Source: an uncultured Gammaproteobacteria bacterium
GTDB lineage: Bacteria; Pseudomonadota; Gammaproteobacteria; Nitrosococcales; Methylophagaceae
Length of the DNA: 42,478 nt
Direction: 5' to 3'
NCBI GenBank assembly: GCA_937900515.1
Contig: CALCCU010000132.1
Location: 1-42,478, forward strand
Numbering within the stretch: the stretch's first letter is position 1; each line of letters begins with the position of its first letter. The position numbers and the translations under genes were made by a program. Below are positions 26,342 to 36,723 of the stretch, piece after piece. A model generated the notes under the pieces. The model was not told the DNA's origin. It saw nothing but the letters and a program-made list of their open reading frames with translations, and made no database searches.

Positions 26342-26418
26342 TGGTCGGAACAGCAAGATTCGAACTTGCGACCCCTTGTCCCCCAGACAAGTGCGCTACC
26401 AGACTGCGCCATGCCCCG
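26342..26418 (-). tRNA. tRNA-Pro (anticodon GGG)
   Basis: The 77-base gene with encoded CCA folds into a cloverleaf: acceptor CGGGGCA/TGTTCCG (two G-U pairs), D arm GCGC/GCGC, anticodon stem CTTGT/ACAAG around loop CTGGGGG giving anticodon GGG, and T arm GCAAG-TTCGAAT-CTTGC. Discriminator base A. It decodes CCC/CCU. Its 3' end faces the accessory block and the integrase remnant, so it is the likely integration site. No second copy of its 3' end is visible in the 16-18.3 kb region. Confidence 0.97.
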
Positions 26419-26534
26419 ACGGTAGTATGCTGAAAAATTTGTTCTTGTTTCAACGAACATCATTCTATCAAATGATTATCAACAAAACTATTGATAAAAA
26501 CGTAAAATAAGCTATTTTTATTGTTTAGTATTTC

Positions 26535-27194
26535 ATGATGAACTACCCTATTTTATATAGCTTCCGTCGTTGTCCTTATGCAATGCGAGCTCGCCTTGCC
26601 ATTGCTATTAGCGGTGTTCAAGTTGAATTACGCGAAGTCGTGTTGCGTGATAAACCTGACGCTTTATTGCAGGCTTCGCCTAAAGGCACTGTGCCAGTAT
26701 TAGTCACCGATGAGAATACAGTGATTGATGAAAGTATAGACATTATGATGTGGGCCCTTCATAGCAACGATCCTGATAAATGGTTAGGTGACTCATCTAC
26801 TGAGGTTGAAGTATCAATTCAAGCCTTGATTAACAATAATGATGGTGAATTTAAACACTACCTAGATCGCTATAAATATGCCGACCGTTTCCCAGAGCAC
26901 TCACAACTGTATTATCGTCAACAAGCAGAAAAAACACTGCTTCACTTAGAACAAGCTCTGACTGATAAAGACTACTTGTTTGGAAATTCCCCCAGCCTTG
27001 CAGATATGGCAATTCTGCCATTTATAAGACAATTTGCCTTTGTTGATAAAGATTGGTTTGATAATTCAGACTATACGAACCTCAAGTTATGGCTTGAAGA
27101 GTTTATCGCTTCACCTCTATTTAATTCCATTATGACTAAATACCCACAATGGCATGCAGATGATAATAAACAATTATTCCCAGAGCTCGAGTAG
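26535..27194 (+). CDS. Glutathione S-transferase-like protein
   Basis: 219 residues with an N-terminal thioredoxin-like domain (YPILYSFRRCPYAMRARLAI, Cys13 in CPYA; SPKGTVPVLVTD with the cis-Pro; ESIDIMMW for glutathione binding) and an all-helical C-terminal domain (FGNSPSLADMAILPFIRQF). The CPYAMRAR motif suggests thiol-based (glutaredoxin-2 or omega/beta-like) chemistry rather than a classic Tyr/Ser GST. Cytoplasmic. It stands alone, divergent from tRNA-Pro, and converges on the LapG-like gene across 36 bases. Substrate unknown. Confidence 0.85.
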   Translation: MMNYPILYSFRRCPYAMRARLAIAISGVQVELREVVLRDKPDALLQASPKGTVPVLVTDENTVIDESIDIMMWALHSNDPDKWLGDSSTEVEVSIQALINNNDGEFKHYLDRYKYADRFPEHSQLYYRQQAEKTLLHLEQALTDKDYLFGNSPSLADMAILPFIRQFAFVDKDWFDNSDYTNLKLWLEEFIASPLFNSIMTKYPQWHADDNKQLFPELE

Positions 27195-27230
27195 TAGTTA
27201 CTAAGGTAGAAAAGTGAGCTTAGTCGGGAG

Positions 27231-29468
<2,238 letters not shown>

Positions 29469-29479
<11 letters not shown>

Positions 29480-30233
29480 TTAAAAAGCTTTCTATTGCTA
29501 CTTGGCAGTCTAATGGATGTGAAATAAAGGGGGCATGGCCTGCACTTTCAATTACAGTAATATCTGAACTCGCTTGCAAATATTTAAAGTCATCGGCCAC
29601 AGCAACAGGTATTAAGGTATCTCGTTGACCTAAAATAACTTTAATAGGGCAACTTAACTGCTTAAATTGATTTCTAATATCAGTATCAATTAATACTGAT
29701 AAACCTGCTTTTAAAGCTTCTGGTTTTGCTGGCGTTTCTTTAGCGAGCTGTTCTGACAATTGACGAATCGTATCTCGACTATGTGCTGAGCCTCGAGCTT
29801 GCAACATCAAAAACCGCTGCAACGTTTGCTGTTGGTTTTCATTAAGGTTATCTGCAAACTCATTAAAAACAGCCGCATCCATAGCATGAGACCAATTTTG
29901 TGTCTTAACGAAGCAAGGTGTCGCAGCCAGTAAGACTAATTTATTGACTCTATCAGCTAGTTTACTTGCAAATGCAATTGCGACAAGCCCACCAAGAGAC
30001 CAACCCACCCAATGGGCTTTGGCAGGTAATTGTTCTACTAGCTCATCAACAAGTGAATCCATCTCAAAGGCATTCTCATGCCACTCACTCTCTCCATGAC
30101 CCGGCAAATCAACTAAATGTAAGGTAAAGTTCTGGGCTAATAGTTCAGCTAATTGATGCCAGACAGCACTATGCATGCTCCAGCCATGTACCATCACTAA
30201 GTCTGGCCCTTGCCCCATCACTTTAATGTGCAT
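29469..30233 (-). CDS. bioH: Pimeloyl-ACP methyl ester esterase BioH
   Basis: Removes the methyl group from pimeloyl-ACP methyl ester, ending the BioC-initiated pathway. 254-residue alpha/beta hydrolase: oxyanion region VMVHGWSMHSAVWH, nucleophile Ser79 in GWSLGG, Asp in LGQRDTLIP, His in SAGHAPFISHP. It overlaps bioF upstream and bioC downstream by 11 bases each, which supports tight translational coupling. Its place inside the operon (rather than elsewhere as in E. coli) is common in other gammaproteobacteria. Confidence 0.94.
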
Positions 30234-31398
30234 AAGCTAACTCCAAAGCATTTAATAACTGCTTCACGTGCTTTTCTGTGTGATTAGTTGAAAGTGTAAT
30301 CCTCAACCGAGCCGAACCTTCCGGCACTGTAGGTGGCCGAATAACTCCAACCAATAGACCTTGTTGTTCTAATATTTTTCCAATGCGGATTGCTTTATTA
30401 TCATCCCCTACAACAACAGGTTGAATGGCCGTTTGTGAAGGCATTAGCTTTACACCAAGCTCAGCGGCCCCAGCTCGAAATTGTTTAATTAGTGCCTGTA
30501 GTTTTTCTCGGCGCCAGCTTTCTTGCTGTACCAACTTTAAACTTGCAAGTGTTGCAGCTGCAATAGCGGCAGGCTGAGCAGTCGTATAGACATAGGTTCT
30601 TGCTTGTTGAATCAAGGTTTCAATAAAATCATTATCGCCCACCACAAAAGCGCCTGCAGTACCAAAAGCTTTTCCGAAAGTACCCATTACTATCGGCATA
30701 TCCGCCAATTCAATTTGGTCATGTTCGACGATGCCCCTACCTTTATCACCCAACACGCCCAGACCATGAGCATCATCAATCATCACGGCAGCGCTATACT
30801 CATTAGCCAGCGTTTGTAGCTCAGCTAATGGCGCAATATCGCCATCCATACTAAAGACGCCATCGCTGACAATTAATTTATGAGCAGTTTGATCGGCTTG
30901 TTTTAAGCGTCGCTCCAATGCCGCCATATCAACATGTTGATAACGTAATTGGGTCGCAGCAGATAACCGTCCACCATCTAATAGTGAAGCGTGATTTAAT
31001 TTATCCTGAAAAATGACATCGCCACGCTGCATTAATCCATCAATAATGCCCATATTAGCTTGATAGCCTGATGAGAATAATAAGGCGCGTTCTTGCCCCA
31101 TAAACTCAGCCAAGGCTTCTTCTAGCTGTTGATGGTAAACACTATGCCCCGTCAACAAATGTGCAGCCCCCGCACCGACTCCGCTATACTCAGCTGCATG
31201 AACAAATGCTTTTTTCAGCTCAGGATGATTAGCTAAACCTAAATAATCATTACTACAAAATGATAGTAGGGGCTGACCATTGATAACAACATTGACGCCC
31301 TGTTCACCATCACGAATACGTTGTTGCCGATAACGGCCAGCAGCTTTACGCTCAGCTAGATTGTCTGATAGCAGTTGTGACCACGGAACACTTGCCAT
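30223..31398 (-). CDS. bioF: 8-amino-7-oxononanoate synthase BioF
   Basis: PLP enzyme that condenses pimeloyl-ACP with L-alanine. 391 residues of the alpha-oxoamine synthase fold: SFCSNDYLGLANHP (~46-59), the His of LNHASLLDGGRLS, VMIDDAHGLGVLG, and the PLP lysine K243 in GTFGKAFGTAGAF. It starts directly after bioB (stop at 31399) with no gap. Confidence 0.96.
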   Translation of the reverse strand: MASVPWSQLLSDNLAERKAAGRYRQQRIRDGEQGVNVVINGQPLLSFCSNDYLGLANHPELKKAFVHAAEYSGVGAGAAHLLTGHSVYHQQLEEALAEFMGQERALLFSSGYQANMGIIDGLMQRGDVIFQDKLNHASLLDGGRLSAATQLRYQHVDMAALERRLKQADQTAHKLIVSDGVFSMDGDIAPLAELQTLANEYSAAVMIDDAHGLGVLGDKGRGIVEHDQIELADMPIVMGTFGKAFGTAGAFVVGDNDFIETLIQQARTYVYTTAQPAAIAAATLASLKLVQQESWRREKLQALIKQFRAGAAELGVKLMPSQTAIQPVVVGDDNKAIRIGKILEQQGLLVGVIRPPTVPEGSARLRITLSTNHTEKHVKQLLNALELAYAH

Positions 31399-32409
31399 TT
31401 AGTGACTACATGCTTCCTTAACAGGAGCACTATGTTCACCCATCTCAGTATTAATACCTAAACGACGGAATAATTGCTGATCATGGTCGGTATCTGGATT
31501 ATCAGTAGTCAGTAATTTTTCACCATAAAAAATAGAGTTAGCGCCGGCAAGGAAACACATTGCTTGTAACTCATCACTCATACTTTCTCGACCCGCTGAT
31601 AAGCGAACGAATGATTTAGGCATCATCAAGCGCGCAACAGCAATGGTGCGGACAAATTCTAACTGATCGATATCGTCATGATCGGCTAAGGGTGTACCTT
31701 CTACTTTTACTAATAGATTGATTGGCACACTCTCTGGATGACTTGGAAGATTAGCAAGACTTATTAAAAGACCCGCTCGATCCTGTTCGCTTTCGCCCAT
31801 ACCAACGATACCACCACTACACACGTGAATATTATTATCACGGACATGTTCTAAGGTATCTAAACGATCTTGATAAGTACGTGTACTAATAATGTCGCCG
31901 TAAAATTCAGGTGAGGTATCGAGGTTATGATTGTAATAATCCAATCCGGCTTCTTTAAGACGTTTAGCTTGATGTTCTTCTAACATACCTAAGGTGACGC
32001 AAGTTTCTAACCCCATGTCTTTTACGCCAGAAACCATGTCGGCAACACGTTCTAAATCACGGTCTTTAAGATTACGCCATGCAGCCCCCATACAAAAACG
32101 GCTTGCACCAGTTTCTTTTGCTTGAGCAGCATTTTCTAGCACTTTATCTAAAGGCATTAAAGGTTCTGCTTTTACCGCAGACTCATGATGAGCACTTTGT
32201 GGGCAATAACCACAGTCTTCCGCACAACCACCAGTTTTGATGCTTAAAAGTGTGCTGACTTGAACTGAATTAGGATCAAAGTTTTCGCGGTGAACTGTTT
32301 GAGCACGATACATTAAATCGGCAAAAGGTAAGTTATAAAGCGCTTCTACTTCGCCAACTGTCCAATCGTGGCGTAATGATTGGTCGGCATTTACGTTATT
32401 TTCAGGCAT
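31399..32409 (-). CDS. bioB: Biotin synthase BioB
   Basis: Radical-SAM enzyme that inserts sulfur into dethiobiotin. 336 residues with the cluster-binding C62xxxC66xxC69 ([16 protein letters not shown]), the [13 protein letters not shown] block, GGIVGMGE, and LSAGRESM with the Arg that holds the second [2Fe-2S] cluster. First gene of bioBFHCD. Only 36 bases separate its start from the divergent comF start, so its promoter must overlap this gap or the comF coding region; I see no BirA-type dyad in the gap. Confidence 0.97.
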   Translation of the reverse strand: MPENNVNADQSLRHDWTVGEVEALYNLPFADLMYRAQTVHRENFDPNSVQVSTLLSIKTGGCAEDCGYCPQSAHHESAVKAEPLMPLDKVLENAAQAKETGASRFCMGAAWRNLKDRDLERVADMVSGVKDMGLETCVTLGMLEEHQAKRLKEAGLDYYNHNLDTSPEFYGDIISTRTYQDRLDTLEHVRDNNIHVCSGGIVGMGESEQDRAGLLISLANLPSHPESVPINLLVKVEGTPLADHDDIDQLEFVRTIAVARLMMPKSFVRLSAGRESMSDELQAMCFLAGANSIFYGEKLLTTDNPDTDHDQQLFRRLGINTEMGEHSAPVKEACSH

Positions 32410-32445
32410 GATAGTACTTCAATAGATTTAAAGGATTAAGTCTTG

Positions 32446-33162
32446 ATGAAAACCCATATTATTACTCGTTTGGCTCATCGTTTGGCGCAATTATACAGCA
32501 AAGTGCTGCCAATAAATTGTAGGCTTTGTGGTATCTGCTCAGATGACCAGCCACTCTGTAAAGACTGTGCGTCAGAACTACCTCAAATAGGTCCAGCATG
32601 CCCTCGTTGCGCGCTACCCACTCCTCACTATCAGCTCTGTGGGCAATGCCTCTCCCAGCCACCAGAACAGCACTCCAGTATCAGCATTTATCAATACAAA
32701 GATCCTGTAGACCGTTTAATTGTGGACTTAAAATTCAATGACAAGCTATATCTCACCCAATTCTTTGCAGAGCGCATGGCTGAAGTTATTAAAGATAAAC
32801 CTTTGCCAGAATTACTTATCCCCATTCCCTTGCATCCAAATAAATTAAAGCAGCGTGGTTATAATCAATCATATGAATTAGCAAAAGCACTGTCAGAATT
32901 ATTATTAATCCCTTGTAGTAATAATTTTTTAGAACGAGTGATTGATACTAAACCTCAATCATCTATGCCCTACAAAGAGCGCAAAAAAAACATTCAGCAT
33001 GCCTTTCAGTCAACGGCAAGCAGTACTTTCAAGCATATCGCCTTAATAGATGATGTACTGACAACAGGGCATACAGCCAATGCTGCAGCCAAGACATTGC
33101 GTCTAGCAGGGGTTTCAAGGATTGAGGTATGGACAATTGCTCGCACAATAAGACATGATTAG
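32446..33162 (+). CDS. comF: ComF/GntX family phosphoribosyltransferase-like protein
   Basis: 238 residues. The N-terminus has a four-Cys zinc-binding module (CRLCGICSDDQPLCKDCA, then CPRCALP and CGQCL). The C-terminal half is a PRTase fold with IPIPLHPNKLKQRGYNQSYELAKAL and the PRPP loop IALIDDVLTTGHTANAAA. ComFC family members are needed for DNA uptake in competent bacteria; this copy is named by homology only. I use the ATG at 32446; a TTG one codon upstream has equally good spacing to AAAGGA (32430-32435). Divergent from bioB, as in many gammaproteobacteria. Confidence 0.9.
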   Translation: MKTHIITRLAHRLAQLYSKVLPINCRLCGICSDDQPLCKDCASELPQIGPACPRCALPTPHYQLCGQCLSQPPEQHSSISIYQYKDPVDRLIVDLKFNDKLYLTQFFAERMAEVIKDKPLPELLIPIPLHPNKLKQRGYNQSYELAKALSELLLIPCSNNFLERVIDTKPQSSMPYKERKKNIQHAFQSTASSTFKHIALIDDVLTTGHTANAAAKTLRLAGVSRIEVWTIARTIRHD

Positions 33163-33208
33163 TCCCTCTCACATAGATATATATACTTACTAAACTGAAT
33201 TTACATAA

Positions 33209-34279
33209 ATGTCTTCAGAAGTTGAAACTCTAAAAGCTAAATTAAATGCCTTTCTTCGTATCGCTAAAAATAATGAGGCGAAGCAACGTAATTTTCAGGA
33301 ATACGAGCTAGCGCTGCTATCCTGCTCTGATCTCTATCATTTGATATCAATCATTCTAGAGCAGCATCGAGAAAAGTTTCACCTGACTGAAGTCACCCTA
33401 TTATTATTCGATCCCGAGTACGAGTTTCAACGCATACTCAGCTCACGTTCACTTCCACCCTCTTGGCAAGGACGATTATTATTTAGCGATAGCGTAAATG
33501 AAGTACGTCAACAATTTAATATACCTCGAAAAGTTAAACTAGCCTTATACACTGCCAATAAATATCAAGCTTTGTTTCCAAACTACTCCTCTAGTAATGG
33601 TTCAGTAGCAATACTGCCGTTAATCAGACAAAATAAAATTATTGGCAGTGTCAATTTAGCTAGTCGTCAAACAGACCGCTTTCAACCTGGTATTGGTACA
33701 CAGTTCTTACAGCACCTAAGTGCAATTATCTCTGCTGCTATTGAAAATACTCGCTTGCAAGAAAGTATCAAACAATTAGGGTTACGAGATCCTCTCACAG
33801 GTATTAATAATCGCCGCTTTTTTGATCAGCGTGTTGAAGAAGAAGTCTCGCTAGCACAACGTAATAAAACCAGCTTATCCTGCTTGTTCATTGATCTCGA
33901 CCACTTTAAACGTATTAATGATAACTATGGCCATCAAGCTGGCGACTTAGTCTTAAAGGAGTCGTCAAAGATTTTCGATGACATTATGCGAAGTAGCGAT
34001 GTACTAGCACGCTATGGTGGCGAAGAATTCGTGATATTACTCGCCAATACTTCAGCCAAAGCCGCCTACGAAATTGCTGAAAGAATCAGGCAAAGAATCG
34101 AAATGACGGAGTTCGCTATTTCAGCAACTGAATCACTACAAGTTACACTATCAATTGGACTCTCGGTGTTAGATAGCGATAATTTGATTAATACCACACA
34201 GCAGCTTATTAATGCTGCGGATCAAGCTGTATATGTTGCTAAAGAATCAGGAAGAAATCAGGTTTATCATGCTAGCTAG
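33209..34279 (+). CDS. Diguanylate cyclase with DUF484/GAF-like sensor domain
   Basis: 356 residues. Residues ~1-30 form a helical start, ~35-185 a GAF-like (DUF484-type) sensor (LPLIRQNKIIGSVNLASRQ), and ~190-355 a GGDEF domain: DPLTGINNRRFFDQ, LFIDLDHFKRINDNYGHQAGD, active site GGEEF (270-274) and product-inhibition site RSSD (261-264) five residues before it. It should make c-di-GMP and be feedback-inhibited. No transmembrane helix, so cytoplasmic. Its stop overlaps the convergent nuclease gene by 4 bases. Confidence 0.92.
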   Translation: MSSEVETLKAKLNAFLRIAKNNEAKQRNFQEYELALLSCSDLYHLISIILEQHREKFHLTEVTLLLFDPEYEFQRILSSRSLPPSWQGRLLFSDSVNEVRQQFNIPRKVKLALYTANKYQALFPNYSSSNGSVAILPLIRQNKIIGSVNLASRQTDRFQPGIGTQFLQHLSAIISAAIENTRLQESIKQLGLRDPLTGINNRRFFDQRVEEEVSLAQRNKTSLSCLFIDLDHFKRINDNYGHQAGDLVLKESSKIFDDIMRSSDVLARYGGEEFVILLANTSAKAAYEIAERIRQRIEMTEFAISATESLQVTLSIGLSVLDSDNLINTTQQLINAADQAVYVAKESGRNQVYHAS

Positions 34280-35118
34280 TTCAACGAAGGCATAATCAAA
34301 GCACTAGGGTGCCTAACTAAAATTGAAAAATTCCCCTTTGAGCGTGATGCCCACCCTCTAATTTCAATATTTTTATCTAAATAATTTGATAGTTCAGGAA
34401 ATAATGAGAGATTCTTTTTGGGGATGCGAATATTAACATTATTACTTACTATTAATTTCACATAGCTACGTGTTTCAACCACCTCATGTGCTGATGCTAA
34501 AAAGCGATGCCAACCAGACATAGGAGTTTGAGATGATAGTTTTTCTACCGAAATGGGCTGATATTGATCCATAGCCCAAATTCCAATTTGTTCCAGCTCG
34601 GCTAGCTTCTCAGCTTTTATAAGCACATCGGCATAACGTAAATTAGGAGGAATAATACTTAATGTCGCGAGCCCTGACCGAACCATAGATTGGTTAATAT
34701 ATTCGCCACTATCCAAAAACAGGTGTGCAAGATGGCGTTTATATTTGTCCTTTTTTTGCTGGTCGTACTCAAGCAAAACAGTCCCCTGCTTTAATTTATC
34801 TTGTAACCATTTTTTTGCAGTCATACCGCCAGCTTCACCATGACGAAAACGGCTTTCTATTTCCGGTGTATTAATTCCTAATAAACGTACACGATCTCCA
34901 TTTTGAAGCACGATAGTATCGCCATCATAAACCCGTTTTACTTGATATTTATAACGATAAGGCTTTTCAGAAACAGTAAGTTGTGTTGCGCCATCAGTAA
35001 ATTGGTCACTAAAACTAACCACTCCCTGATCATTTTTATAGCGGTAAACTTCAGACCAAGCGCTGCTCGTCTGCAGTAGCAGACTAATTAAAATTAATTT
35101 AATGACTATCCCTGTCAT
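34276..35118 (-). CDS. Exported thermonuclease (SNase) with DUF4124 domain
   Basis: 280 residues. A signal peptide (IVIKLILISLLLQTSSAWS) is followed by a short DUF4124 segment (VYRYKNDQGVVSFSDQ, ~24-39) and a staphylococcal-nuclease fold ~55-170: VKRVYDGDTIVL, RVRLLGINTPEI (active-site Arg and Asp pattern), YDQQKKDKYKRHLAHLFL, INQSMVRSGLATL. A C-terminal part ~200-280 contains ETRSYVKLIVSNNVNIRIPK and looks OB-like. It probably degrades extracellular or periplasmic nucleic acid. Single gene, convergent with the diguanylate cyclase gene. Confidence 0.88.
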   Translation of the reverse strand: MTGIVIKLILISLLLQTSSAWSEVYRYKNDQGVVSFSDQFTDGATQLTVSEKPYRYKYQVKRVYDGDTIVLQNGDRVRLLGINTPEIESRFRHGEAGGMTAKKWLQDKLKQGTVLLEYDQQKKDKYKRHLAHLFLDSGEYINQSMVRSGLATLSIIPPNLRYADVLIKAEKLAELEQIGIWAMDQYQPISVEKLSSQTPMSGWHRFLASAHEVVETRSYVKLIVSNNVNIRIPKKNLSLFPELSNYLDKNIEIRGWASRSKGNFSILVRHPSALIMPSLN

Positions 35119-35182
35119 TGCCCTACCATTATTAGTTTATTTAATATCAGTCCACGCACACTCATAATTCTAAGCCCTCAAG

Positions 35183-35272
35183 CTATGATAAAAATTGAGG
35201 AACATCAACATCTTTAAAAATAGAACCATGCTGTGGACATAGTATCTGAATAGCTTGCATTAGCTCTAAATC
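35183..35272 (-). pseudogene. 3' remnant of a metallo-beta-lactamase-fold hydrolase gene
   Basis: In the frame offset from ubiA, the minus strand reads LSDDLELMQAIQILCPQHGS followed by IFKDVDVPQFLS and a stop. ILCPQHGSIF is typical of the final His motif of MBL-fold/flavodiiron-like hydrolases. Nothing more of such a gene is seen, since upstream is ubiA. The fragment begins exactly across the ubiA stop, as after a deletion. Confidence 0.45.
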
Positions 35273-36132
35273 ATCAGATAATGTGCCACAATGCCTGCGA
35301 ATATCACTGCACCAACCCAGTTGTTATTTAAAAAGGCCTGTAGGCATTGTGGCGGTAAACGCTTAGTCGTAATTTTTTGCTGGTAAACAAATAAGCCTGA
35401 TGCCACTGCAAGTCCAAGGTAGTAAACCCAGCTCATGGCCAATTGGCTACCCACCAGCAACATGATTCCAATCACACTCACTTGCAAACAACCAATAATA
35501 AAGCGGTCATCATCACCAAATAAAATGGCCGTCGACTTCACTCCAGCTTTTAAATCATCTCTACGATCAGCAATCGCATAGAACGTATCATATGCCGTTG
35601 CCCACAAAACATTAGCAGAGAACAATAACCATGCAACAGTGGGGACATCATTAGTTTCAGCTGCAAATGCCATGGGAATAGCCCAGCCGAATGCCGCTCC
35701 AAGAAAGATCTGCGGTAAGTAGGTATAACGCTTCATAAAGGGATAAACTGCGGCTAAAAACAAGCCCACAAAGGACATAGCAACAGTAAGCGGATTAAGC
35801 AATAACACTAATAGGAATGCAGTAATGCCTAATCCAGCAAATAATTGCAGTGCGTTTTTGGCTTGTAGCTCACCTGTGATGAGCGGTCTATTAGATGTCC
35901 TTTCAACCAAACCATCGATTTTCCTATCAGCATAATCATTAATAACACAGCCAGCAGAACGCATAATAAATACGCCTAAAACAAAGACGATAAATACGGT
36001 CGGATCGGGCTCACCTTCTGAGGCAATCCAAAGTGCTGACAAAGTTGGCCAAAGTAGTAATAATGAGCCAATAGGCCTATCAATTCGCATTAGTCTCAAG
36101 TAAGGCGATAATTTTTTAGACAAGGTATTCAC
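35266..36132 (-). CDS. ubiA: 4-hydroxybenzoate polyprenyltransferase UbiA
   Basis: Attaches the polyprenyl tail to 4-hydroxybenzoate in ubiquinone synthesis, in the inner membrane. 288 residues with eight or nine hydrophobic helices, the first Asp-rich motif NDYADRKID (65-73) and a second near YAIADRRDDLKAGVKS. The opening YLRLMRIDRPIGSLLLLWPT is diagnostic. The start overlaps the ubiC stop (ATGA-type overlap), making a two-gene operon ubiC-ubiA. Confidence 0.96.
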   Translation of the reverse strand: MNTLSKKLSPYLRLMRIDRPIGSLLLLWPTLSALWIASEGEPDPTVFIVFVLGVFIMRSAGCVINDYADRKIDGLVERTSNRPLITGELQAKNALQLFAGLGITAFLLVLLLNPLTVAMSFVGLFLAAVYPFMKRYTYLPQIFLGAAFGWAIPMAFAAETNDVPTVAWLLFSANVLWATAYDTFYAIADRRDDLKAGVKSTAILFGDDDRFIIGCLQVSVIGIMLLVGSQLAMSWVYYLGLAVASGLFVYQQKITTKRLPPQCLQAFLNNNWVGAVIFAGIVAHYLMI

Positions 36133-36671
36133 TGTTCATTTCCTAACAAAGTCGGCAAAAATATCTCATTAACCAATAATCTATTGCCGCCTATATCAAA
36201 TTGTGACCGCCGTCCCCACAACCTTTCTGGACGATACTCTTCTTCTAATAAGGCCATTTCATATAACCATTGACCGGGTTGCAAATAAGCAACTTCAATC
36301 GGTCCACGCTTCACTGATGGCTCCGTAAAGAGTAGCTCACCTAAAGGTTTATTTCCTAAAGCTTTAAAACGTTGCTTCATCGCTTGAAAAGTAGCTAAAG
36401 GGATTACTGTGCGAGCATAAACATTAGCATTATCACCATCCATCAAACTAACTTCACGTTGGTATGCAAGTTGCGATATTGGTAGGCCTAGTAATAGACT
36501 TTCATCTGTCAGCGGTTTAACCCAATGGTTACCATGCACTTTTACTGAAAACCCATTGCTGTTATGTTGCTTCAAGCGGCGCGTTAAGGAACCGGGATCC
36601 ATTAACCAAGCCGATAGTTCTGTTGGCATTAAACGTCTCTGTGGCCTATGCCAACGTGTCCAATCTCTCAT
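36129..36671 (-). CDS. ubiC: Chorismate lyase UbiC
   Basis: Converts chorismate to 4-hydroxybenzoate plus pyruvate, the first step of ubiquinone synthesis. 180 residues with the family pattern: WLMDPGSLTRRLK near 25-37, REVSLMDGDNANVYARTVIP in the middle (the Arg that holds the substrate carboxylate), PLGELLF, and RRSQFDIGGNRLLVNEIFLP at the end, including the catalytic Glu. Upstream partner of ubiA. Confidence 0.93.
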   Translation of the reverse strand: MRDWTRWHRPQRRLMPTELSAWLMDPGSLTRRLKQHNSNGFSVKVHGNHWVKPLTDESLLLGLPISQLAYQREVSLMDGDNANVYARTVIPLATFQAMKQRFKALGNKPLGELLFTEPSVKRGPIEVAYLQPGQWLYEMALLEEEYRPERLWGRRSQFDIGGNRLLVNEIFLPTLLGNEQ

Positions 36672-36723
36672 TCAAGTTCTCAGTATTAATATTCGTATTT
36701 AACTATACATTCAATCTATTATT

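Noticed and set aside
26168-26356. A 62-codon minus-strand frame near tRNA-Pro
   Set aside because: It is antisense to the integrase remnant and runs into the tRNA gene.
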